From NCBI GenBank assembly GCA_964530165.1, contig CAZGYE010000032.1, forward strand, positions 1 through 29,378: a DNA stretch of 29,378 nucleotides. Reading direction: 5' to 3'. Shown here piece by piece: positions 23,534-29,378 of this stretch. The notes beneath the pieces were generated by a model. That model was not told the DNA's origin. It searched no databases and saw only the letters and a list, made by a program, of their open reading frames with translations. The DNA comes from CAZGYE01 sp964530165 (GTDB lineage: Bacteria; Planctomycetota; Planctomycetia; Planctomycetales; Planctomycetaceae). Both the position numbers and the translations under genes were made by a program. Each line of letters opens with the position of its first letter. The first letter of the stretch is position 1.

Positions 23534-24922
23534 ATGTCTGTTCCGAAAGTCACCATCGTCGGTCGTCCGAACGTCGGCAAGAGTTCGTTGTTGAACTGGC
23601 TTGCCGGGCGGCGGATTGCCGTCGTCGATCCGACGCCCGGCGTCACCCGCGACCGGGTGATGCATTTGATGCACGAGGGCGACCGTTATTTCGAGCTGGT
23701 CGACACCGGCGGAATGGGGATCGAGGACGTCGGCGATCTGACTGAAGAGATCGAGGAGCAGATCCGCATCGCCATCGACGAGGCCGAGCTGATTCTGTTC
23801 GTCGTCGACGGCATTGCCGGGCTGACGTCGCTGGACCGGGAGGTCGCGGATCGGCTGAGGCGGATCGACAAGCCGAAGCTGCTCGTCCTCAACAAATGCG
23901 ATTCGCCGCGCACCGACGACGAGATCCACGAATTTCACCGGCTCACCGACGCACCGGCCGTCATCACCAGCGTGCGGGCCAAAAGGAATCGCCGCGAATT
24001 ACTCGACGCCATCCTCGAACACTTGCCGGCGGCGGAAGAGCTGGAACAAGCTGAAGGCGAGACGCTTTCCATCCAACCCGAGTTGAAGCTGGCGATTGTC
24101 GGACGGAGAAACGTGGGCAAGAGCACGTTCATCAATGAACTGGCCCAGGCCGAGCGGGTGATTGTCAGCGAAGTTCCGGGCACGACCCGTGACAGCGTCG
24201 ACATCCGCTTTGAGATGGACGACAAGACGTTCATCGCCATCGACACCCCCGGCGTGCGCAAACGCAAAAGCATGGCCAGCGACGTCGAGTTCTACGGACT
24301 CGTGCGGGCCAAACGCAGCATTCGCCGCGCCGACGTGGTGCTGATGTTCTTCGATTCGCAAGAAACCATTTCGCGAGTCGACAAACAACTGGTCGAGGAA
24401 ATGCAGACGCACGACAAGCCGTGCATCTTCGTCGTCAACAAGTGGGACCTGGCCGGCGACATGACGACCGAGGCGTGGTCGAAGTATCTGATCCGGTCGT
24501 TCAGCTCGATGCGCCACGTGCCGCTGGCGTTCATCACAGCCGAGCAGGGCCGCAACGTCCGGAAGCTGATCAATCTTGCGCAAAGCATCTTCAAGCAGGC
24601 GCGCATCCGCGTCTCCACGTCGCGGCTGAACAAGCTGGTGCGCGCGGCCATCGTCAACAACCCGCCGCCGTCCCGGAAGAACAAACAGCCTAAGATCTTC
24701 TACGCGACGCAGGTGGCCACCGCGCCGCCGACCATCGTGCTGAAATGCAACGATCCGAGCCTATTCGACGCATCGTGGAAGCGCTATCTGCTGGGCGTCT
24801 TGCGTGAAGAGCTGCCGTTTCAGGAAGTCCCCATCCGCATGTACCTGCGGCCACGAACGCGAGACGAAACGGCCGCGCCGAGCCTGGAAGAGGTTGCCGA
24901 CGTTGAACGGCTGGAGAGATGA
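23534..24922 (+). CDS. der: Ribosome-assembly GTPase Der (EngA)
   Basis: 462 residues with the tandem G domains unique to Der. Domain 1 has GRPNVGKSSLLN (from residue 10), PTPGVTRDR, DTGGMG and NKCD. Domain 2 has GRRNVGKSTFIN, VPGTTRDSVD, DTPGVRKRK and NKWDL. A C-terminal KH-like domain follows (ATAPPTIVLKCNDPSLFDASWKRYLLGVLRE). Der binds the 50S precursor and is needed for its maturation. The ATG at 23534 begins exactly at the conserved N-terminus MSVPKVTIVGRPNVGKSS. The longer frame from 23357 runs through repeat D and simple repeats, so it is rejected. The ribosome site is poor (GAAG 13 bases upstream). Confidence 0.96.
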   Translation: MSVPKVTIVGRPNVGKSSLLNWLAGRRIAVVDPTPGVTRDRVMHLMHEGDRYFELVDTGGMGIEDVGDLTEEIEEQIRIAIDEAELILFVVDGIAGLTSLDREVADRLRRIDKPKLLVLNKCDSPRTDDEIHEFHRLTDAPAVITSVRAKRNRRELLDAILEHLPAAEELEQAEGETLSIQPELKLAIVGRRNVGKSTFINELAQAERVIVSEVPGTTRDSVDIRFEMDDKTFIAIDTPGVRKRKSMASDVEFYGLVRAKRSIRRADVVLMFFDSQETISRVDKQLVEEMQTHDKPCIFVVNKWDLAGDMTTEAWSKYLIRSFSSMRHVPLAFITAEQGRNVRKLINLAQSIFKQARIRVSTSRLNKLVRAAIVNNPPPSRKNKQPKIFYATQVATAPPTIVLKCNDPSLFDASWKRYLLGVLREELPFQEVPIRMYLRPRTRDETAAPSLEEVADVERLER

Positions 24923-24980
24923 GACCAGCCTGTCGACTCGCTGGTTGGGTTGGCTTTGTCCCGCGAACCGTTGGATCGTG

Positions 24981-25094
24981 GATTATTCATAGAAACCCAA
25001 ACCGACGACTTGTCGTCGCTGGATGGGCCGCGGAACCAGCGGATTGCGACAACGAGTTGTCGGCTTGGGCACTCCGAGGACAGTCTATGAATGG
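24981..25094. repeat. MITE-like palindromic repeat A, copy 2
   Basis: The first 42 bases are identical to copy 1 (9630-9671). The central part is diverged, and the right arm (ACGAGTTGTCGGCTTGGGC... to CTATGAAT) again pairs with the left arm (ATTCATAGAAACCCAAACCG). The outermost CCGG ends of copy 1 are missing here. It lies 58 bases after der and could act as a transcription-ending hairpin. Confidence 0.8.
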
Positions 25095-25119
25095 GAGAGC
25101 GAGGTCCCTGCCTCGCGGC

Positions 25120-25177
25120 AAAGCCCGCCGGTCGCAACCGGCGGGACCCACGGATTGCCATCCGTGGGCTTTCATGC
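25120..25177. repeat. Dispersed twin-palindrome repeat B, copy 2
   Basis: 54 of 58 bases match copy 1 at 6261-6318. It is preceded by a smaller hairpin GCGAGG-tccctg-CCTCGC (about 25100-25117). Together with repeat A copy 2 it fills the 289-bp space between der and the convergent amidohydrolase gene. Confidence 0.85.
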
Positions 25178-25211
25178 ACAATGACGGCGACATGCTGCGG
25201 ATCGCGGCGCG

Positions 25212-26075
25212 TTAACGCAGCCCGTAAAACTTTTCTGCGTTGTCGTGAAACAGTTTCCGTTTGAACTGCAGCGACTTGTCGCGGACGATGTGCTCCAGCG
25301 CTTCAACCCATTGCCCCAAGCTCGTCCGCAGCGTGCAGACCGGCCAGTCACCGGCGAAGCAGACGCGGTCTTCCCCAAACGTCTCCAGGCAGAAATTGAC
25401 GTTCGGGGCCAAGTCGTCCGGGTTCCAGTTCTCCTTGGCGGTGACGACGATGCCGGATATCTTGCAGATGACGTTCTCGTGTCGGGCGATTTCCCGCATG
25501 CCCTTCATCCAGCGGCCGCGCAGCTTCTTGTCGGTCGATTGCACGCTCATGTTGCCGCAGTGATCGACGACGAACCGAGTCTGCGGACATTTCTCGACCA
25601 GTTTCGCGCCGTCGGTCATCTCGCCCGGACGCAGGCAAAGGTCGTCAATCAGGTCCAATTGGCCGAGCAGTCTCACGTTCTCGACAAACAGCGGTTCCAG
25701 ACACAGTCCCCGGGGCCGATCCGGATCGTCTAAGACCGTCCGGACTCCTTTGACGTACGGACTCTTCGCGAGGCGGGTGACGTAGTCTTTGAAGTCTTTT
25801 GACTGCGGAGACCCGCCGATGACCGCCCCCGCCATCGGATTGTCGTCTTGCCGGCAGAGGTCGATCACGTACTCGGCCTCGGCGACCTGCTGGTCGGGAT
25901 GTACGTTGACCTCCATGTAAACGGTCTTGACGACGTTCAGCCCCTTCGTCGCTGCCAGATAGTCTGACATCAGGAAGCTGCGCCGAATGCTCTCCAGGCC
26001 TTCGGTGTCCAACCAGGGCGGATGGAATCGTTGCAGGTCCCACAGGTGCTGGTGGGTATCGACGATGGGAATCAT
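25212..26075 (-). CDS. Amidohydrolase family protein (COG3618, lactonase-like)
   Basis: 287 residues. The N-terminus IPIVDTHQHLWDL carries the HxH metal pair of the amidohydrolase_2 family (His8, His10). Further barrel motifs are VKTVYMEVNVHPDQQVAEAEYV, GAVIGGSP, FVVDHCGN (metal or catalytic His) and CFAGDWPVC, with the strand-8 Asp. Relatives hydrolyse sugar lactones such as L-fuconolactone or L-rhamnono-lactone, or 2-pyrone-4,6-dicarboxylate; the exact substrate cannot be told. The ATG at 26075 directly precedes the conserved motif. The open frame up to 26177 adds 34 residues with no ribosome site or homology. It reads away from the ImmA/IrrE-like gene (168-bp gap) and could be on the same transcript. 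Confidence 0.85.
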   Translation of the reverse strand: MIPIVDTHQHLWDLQRFHPPWLDTEGLESIRRSFLMSDYLAATKGLNVVKTVYMEVNVHPDQQVAEAEYVIDLCRQDDNPMAGAVIGGSPQSKDFKDYVTRLAKSPYVKGVRTVLDDPDRPRGLCLEPLFVENVRLLGQLDLIDDLCLRPGEMTDGAKLVEKCPQTRFVVDHCGNMSVQSTDKKLRGRWMKGMREIARHENVICKISGIVVTAKENWNPDDLAPNVNFCLETFGEDRVCFAGDWPVCTLRTSLGQWVEALEHIVRDKSLQFKRKLFHDNAEKFYGLR

Positions 26076-26243
26076 CTGCTCGCTGTCTCTGTGATCTTTC
26101 GCTGTGGCCGCCCAGACCGCAGGGATGGGCGTAGCGTAGGTCGTGACCACGCCGTTGCTTGTGTCAGGGCGTGCCATCCGAGTGCGCGGCGCGTCCCCAT
26201 CGTAGCCGAAAGCATCGACAGATGGAAACGCCCGGACCGGGCT

Positions 26244-26951
26244 TCAGTCTTCCCATGCGAGGGTGGTCCGCAACACCTCGCGTTTCCAGCCGTTCTCGTG
26301 GACCGGCCAGCCCTGGACCGTCAGACCACTTGCACACATTTCGGCCGACCGATTCAAGCGATGAACCTCAGCCCAGCAATCCCGTTCGATCGGCTGCAGA
26401 CGCGGCGGTTTGGCGTCACAGTTTCCGCGTCGACGGGTCAGCCGCCCCTGATCGAACACGGTGATCGTCGACCGCTCGTCCAGATCGAGCAACCGGTACG
26501 CAATCAGCTCGTGGCTGGCCGTGCGGTAGAATTGCTTCAATTGCAAGAGATCAACCTGGAAGCGCCGTGCGTCGTCGAGGAACCAACGGGTCGGCAACAG
26601 CAGCCGCGACGCCAGCAAGTTCGCAATGTCTTCGCGTAAACGGGGCGGCGTCTCCTCACCCGGCAGCGAAACCCGGTCGAAAACCCGGTACGCGACCACC
26701 TCGCCCAATTCGTGCGCCGCCGCCCAGTGCAGACGTTCCGGACGCTCGTCGGGCCTCAGAAAAATCGACGACCGTCCCGCTAACTTCTTGTGCCGTCCGC
26801 GAACTCGCTGCTGGTGATCAAAGGCGACGTCGATTCCCAATTGTCGCGCCAACTCCAAGACGTCGACCGGCGGCCGGCTGATACCGCCTTGCGTCAACAG
26901 TTCCTCGGCGACCGCGTCGATTGCGTTGCTCCACTCTGCAGGTACTGTCAT
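26244..26951 (-). CDS. ImmA/IrrE-family metallopeptidase-like protein with altered zinc motif
   Basis: 235 residues. The N-terminal helix VLELARQLGIDVAFD, then SSIFLRPDERPERLHWAAAHELGEVVAY and REDIANLLASRLLLPTRWF, match the IrrE N-terminal-like (COG2856) fold of antitoxin/repressor-cleaving peptidases. The normal HELGH zinc motif reads HELGE here (residues 80-84), so the second His ligand is a Glu. The downstream ED at residues 107-108 that supplies another ligand is kept. Either a different ligand set is used or it is inactive. Residues 150-235 are a C-terminal extension (with RTASHELIAYRLLDLDERST) not typical of ImmA. No HTH repressor partner is next to it. The ATG at 26951 has a poor ribosome site. 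A promoter candidate lies in the A/T-rich stretch upstream. Confidence 0.75.
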   Translation of the reverse strand: MTVPAEWSNAIDAVAEELLTQGGISRPPVDVLELARQLGIDVAFDHQQRVRGRHKKLAGRSSIFLRPDERPERLHWAAAHELGEVVAYRVFDRVSLPGEETPPRLREDIANLLASRLLLPTRWFLDDARRFQVDLLQLKQFYRTASHELIAYRLLDLDERSTITVFDQGRLTRRRGNCDAKPPRLQPIERDCWAEVHRLNRSAEMCASGLTVQGWPVHENGWKREVLRTTLAWED

Positions 26952-27401
26952 GATGGTTGCGTCCCCAAGAAGCCTGCTAGAAAATATATGCTACGCAAGT
27001 ATACTACCACAATGGCGCACAGATTTCCAGAGAGAACATACGGCAAGCACGGGGCCACGCTCCCGTTGGTCGCTCAGGCCCCGCCACCCGTCGTGGTTCT
27101 GGCGGCGAACCGCACGGCTCGGCATTTGCGGTCAACGAGTTTCTTTCTGTGGTAGTCTGGTGAACTCTGCTGGAGATGCCGTTTTCTCCTGATTGTCTCG
27201 ATTCGGCTAGAGGAATCGACGGGGCTGGAATGTTCGAGGCGGAACAACTTTCGGTGTCCGAATAGCCGATCTCGAACGCTTGACGTCAACAGGACAGGGG
27301 TTTGCGGCCGATTCGAATAGGGAGACCATCGCCTTCGAGCAGGCGTCTCATCTCAGCGACAGCGGAGAGACTTGTTCAGACATCAACTAACGAGACGTTC
27401 C
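26952..27401. other. 450-bp divergent intergenic region
   Basis: This is the spacer between the ImmA/IrrE-like gene and the HlyD-like gene. It contains an A/T-rich stretch at about 26980-27015 but no gene I can support. The open frames (26790-27155 plus, 27074-27289 minus) show no family features or ribosome sites. Confidence 0.5.
27002..27030 (-). promoter_or_regulatory. Candidate promoter of the ImmA/IrrE-like gene
   Basis: On the minus strand, TGGAAA is followed 17 bases later by TGG-TAGTAT, an extended -10 type element, within GGTAGTATACTTGCG. It lies about 50-75 bases before the ATG. AGTATACT within it is a perfect 8-bp palindrome that could be an operator half-site. Confidence 0.35.
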
Positions 27402-28550
27402 ATGCCCGACGCAACGGCTGGGTCCAATTCGTCCCTCATCGAAGCTCCCGCCTCTCCGGGGCGGACACTGTTGTTCGCGTTGTTCGCGCTGGCCGGCAGC
27501 CTGGGATTGACGAGCTGGATGGAACGATCCGGTCCCGAGCCGCTCACTGCGATTCTGCAAGCGCACACCACAACGATTGCCGCCAGCCGCGACGCGCGCA
27601 TTCAGCAGGTTCTGGTCGACGAGGGTCAGGTTTTGGCCGGCGATCGGCCCGTCGTCGTTCTGGCCGACGACGGCCTCGATTCGAGGTTGTCACAGAAGCG
27701 TCTCGAAGCCGCCGCCCTGAAGGTCGAGCTGGAACAGGCCCGAGCCAAGGCGGACGTGGACCTCGCGTGGCGGATCAAGAACCTCGATGCCGAGATCCTG
27801 CAAACCCAGTTGAAGTCGGCCAATTTTCTCAAAGAGCATTTCGACCACCAGATGGAAGAGATCGCCTGGCGAGAGTTCCTCGACGATGACAATGCCGTCG
27901 CCGGTGCCACGCAGAGCGATGAACGATTCCACTCGGTGCTCTATCGGGTCCAGACGCCGGATGAAATTCGCATTCGGGCGATGCTTGAGCAAGAGGCGGC
28001 GAGGAATGGGGTGGAGGTGTCTGACGCACAGGTGAAGTTGTGCGACGAACGGCTTCGAGGGCTGAAGAAACTCAGACGCGAACTGCCGGAGAAGATTCAT
28101 TGCGCCATGGGCGTCGACGTTGCCGAAACCCGTCTTAAGCAGGCGCTGGAAGAAATCGGCCTGCTCGAGGAGCAAGAACGGGCATTGACGCTCTCCACGC
28201 CGAGTTACGGGACGGTCGGCGTGTTCCACAAACGAGCGGGAGAGCGAGTTGCCGCCGGCGAGCCGATCGTCGAAATCCTCGACCAGGATCGGCGGTTCCT
28301 GGTGCTGGATGTTCCCTCGCGGCGCGTCGGCAGCTTCGAAGCCGGCGCTGAAGTCGATCTTCTGTTCCCCGGCGGCGTGGAGAGAATGGGCACAGTCCGG
28401 GGGATTCCGCCCCAAACCGTGCCCTCGCCGCGGCGCGATCGCCGCCTCGACAACCAGGACGCCCTCGTGCCGGTGCACATCGACCCGATCGACAAACTGT
28501 GGCCCGACGTTCCCATCGGCTCATCCGTCGAGGTGACGCCGGCGACGTAG
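27402..28550 (+). CDS. HlyD-type membrane fusion / biotinyl-lipoyl-like protein
   Basis: 382 residues. A membrane anchor lies at about 20-38 (LLFALFALAGSLGLTSWM). A split lipoyl-like domain begins TTTIAASRDARIQQVLVDEGQVLAGDRPVVVL and closes with LSTPSYGTVGVFHKRAGERVAAGEPIVEIL. Between the halves a long coiled-coil hairpin (about residues 90-270) is rich in E, R and L. A beta-barrel domain follows (FLVLDVPSRRVGSFEAGAEV). This is the domain order of periplasmic adaptor proteins, which link an inner-membrane pump to an outer-membrane channel. No ABC, RND or TolC gene is adjacent, so its partner is elsewhere. The ATG at 27402 has a weak site (ACGAGA); an in-frame TTG at 27372 is less likely. Confidence 0.8.
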   Translation: MPDATAGSNSSLIEAPASPGRTLLFALFALAGSLGLTSWMERSGPEPLTAILQAHTTTIAASRDARIQQVLVDEGQVLAGDRPVVVLADDGLDSRLSQKRLEAAALKVELEQARAKADVDLAWRIKNLDAEILQTQLKSANFLKEHFDHQMEEIAWREFLDDDNAVAGATQSDERFHSVLYRVQTPDEIRIRAMLEQEAARNGVEVSDAQVKLCDERLRGLKKLRRELPEKIHCAMGVDVAETRLKQALEEIGLLEEQERALTLSTPSYGTVGVFHKRAGERVAAGEPIVEILDQDRRFLVLDVPSRRVGSFEAGAEVDLLFPGGVERMGTVRGIPPQTVPSPRRDRRLDNQDALVPVHIDPIDKLWPDVPIGSSVEVTPAT

Positions 28551-28572
28551 CGGTCCGCTCTCAGGTGACCGC
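28550..28572 (+). terminator. Weak hairpin at the end of the HlyD-like gene
   Basis: GCGGTC and GACCGC, 11 bases apart, start in the stop codon. No T-run follows, so any termination would be Rho-dependent or weak. Confidence 0.2.
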
Positions 28573-28636
28573 GCAAACTCGCGTAACCGACAGAATGTCG
28601 TCGAGCGAAAGCGTTGCTCATTCTACTCCGTAACGG

Positions 28637-28665
28637 TTATCAGGCCGTCGCGGTGATGGTATGAT
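28637..28665 (+). promoter_or_regulatory. Candidate sigma70 promoter of the ceramidase-like gene
   Basis: TTATCA and TATGAT are exactly 17 bases apart, with an extended TGG before the -10. The predicted transcript start is about 25 bases before the ATG at 28696. Confidence 0.55.
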
Positions 28666-28695
28666 GGAGTAAACATCAGGCAAGGCTTATTCTCT

Positions 28696-29378
28696 ATGGC
28701 AACATACAGACTCGCGACGTTTTCTGCGGACGTCACCATTCCGCTTGGCCACCGCTGCATGGGCATCCTGCCGACGAAGTCGAAGAAAATCGTCGATCCG
28801 TTGTACGCGCAGGGATTCGTCCTGCTGGGGGCCGGTAAGCCGATCGTGCTGGTCGCCGTCGACTGGTGCGAAATCCGCAACGAAGCCTACGAGCGCTGGC
28901 GAAAGGTCTTGGCCGAGGCGGCCGGGACCGACCCGGTGCGGGTCATCGTTTGCAGTGTGCACCAGCATGACGCGCCGGTCACGGACCTCGGCGTCGAGAA
29001 CCTGCTGGCTAAAGTCGGGCTGTCTGGCGAGATGTTCGATTACGCGTTCCACGAAAAAACCGTGCAAAGCGTGGCCGCCGCTTTGCGCGACAGTCTGCAG
29101 AATCCCCGCAGGATCACGCACTTCGGCATTGGTCAGGCGAAGGTGGAGAAGGTGGCGTCGAATCGCCGCGTCGTTCTGCCCGACGGGCGAGTGACGTTCA
29201 GCCGAGGCAGCAGCTCCGGGGGCAACGAGCTTTACAGCAAAGCGGACGACGGTCTGATCGACCCGTACCTGAAGACGCTCAGTTTCTGGGACGCTTCACA
29301 ACCGGTCTTGGCCCTGCATGCCTACGCGACGCATCCGATGAGTTACTACGGTGAAGGCGGCGTGAGCGCGGACTTCGT
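28696..29378 (+). CDS. Neutral/alkaline ceramidase-like protein (partial)
   Basis: 227 residues are visible before the right edge. The opening YRLATFSADVTIPLGHRCMG matches the beginning of the neutral/alkaline non-lysosomal ceramidase N-terminal domain as found in many planctomycete proteins (…VDVTPPxGxPxxG). VCSVHQHDAPV corresponds to the S-x-T/Q-H-x-H zinc-site strand of ceramidases (usually SSTHTHSGP), and LALHAYATHPMSYYG contains a further metal His. True ceramidases hydrolyse the amide of ceramide; planctomycete homologues are poorly characterised and may act on other amides. There is no obvious signal peptide, unlike secreted ceramidases. The ATG at 28696 follows a good promoter candidate; the ribosome site is only AAGGC. 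Confidence 0.75.
   Translation, partial: MATYRLATFSADVTIPLGHRCMGILPTKSKKIVDPLYAQGFVLLGAGKPIVLVAVDWCEIRNEAYERWRKVLAEAAGTDPVRVIVCSVHQHDAPVTDLGVENLLAKVGLSGEMFDYAFHEKTVQSVAAALRDSLQNPRRITHFGIGQAKVEKVASNRRVVLPDGRVTFSRGSSSGGNELYSKADDGLIDPYLKTLSFWDASQPVLALHAYATHPMSYYGEGGVSADF

Noticed and set aside
25120..25177. CRISPR-like repeats
   Set aside because: The repeated units are self-complementary hairpins in two dispersed copies, with no regular spacers and no cas genes.
27142..27154. TGTGGTAG motif shared by spacers near 15690, 27010 and 27150 as a common promoter element
   Set aside because: The same eight bases also occur inside fabI (about 9805), and about one chance copy is expected in a window this size, so the sharing is not significant.

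Overview
The window is a 29.4 kb piece of a GC-rich bacterial chromosome with ordinary housekeeping genes, most probably from the phylum Planctomycetota. I infer this from the mix of proteins: a secreted repeat protein ending in a HINT domain, a PEGA-domain lipoprotein, a neutral-ceramidase-like protein, an exported clan GH-D glycosidase-like protein and a COG3618-type amidohydrolase. Long intergenic spacers filled with twin palindromes and simple repeats of the 'CAATCCGCAATCCGC' kind also fit. No single marker proves the phylum. I see no prophage, integrase, transposase or CRISPR array.

Layout. Positions 1-5306 (minus strand) hold a possible co-directional group: a small unknown protein, a GH-D-like glycosidase, a TPR/HEAT-HINT protein and an asparagine-synthase-like protein that runs off the left edge. 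Next is tsaB (minus). A repeat-filled spacer (6172-6706) separates it from a ClC-CBS chloride transporter and deoC (plus). A spacer with a MITE-like palindrome follows, then fabI (minus), a secreted coiled-coil protein (plus), a HEIAH metallopeptidase (minus), a two-domain AbrB/MraZ-like protein (plus) and the primary sigma factor rpoD (minus). RpoD has a 1.1 kb upstream region with several hairpins and a small SD-led ORF.

After this comes an mlaE-mlaF-mlaD lipid-transport operon (plus), a convergent PEGA protein, a membrane-anchored PP2C phosphatase followed by a sensor histidine kinase (plus), tRNA-Leu(CAA) (minus) and the ribosome-assembly GTPase der (plus). A composite of two dispersed repeats lies downstream of der. 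The right end holds a COG3618 amidohydrolase and an ImmA/IrrE-like protein (both minus), an HlyD-like adaptor (plus) and a ceramidase-like protein cut by the right edge.

How the genes fit together: mlaEFD is a clear functional unit, with the last two genes overlapping by four bases. The PP2C and histidine kinase probably form a signalling pair, because they lie 116 bp apart in the same direction. The HINT protein and the Cys-less asparagine-synthase homologue are 25 bp apart, and that pair is the least explained neighbourhood. Start codons are often GTG or TTG with strong Shine-Dalgarno sequences (clcA-like, fabI, rpoD, histidine kinase), which an automatic gene caller would easily misplace.
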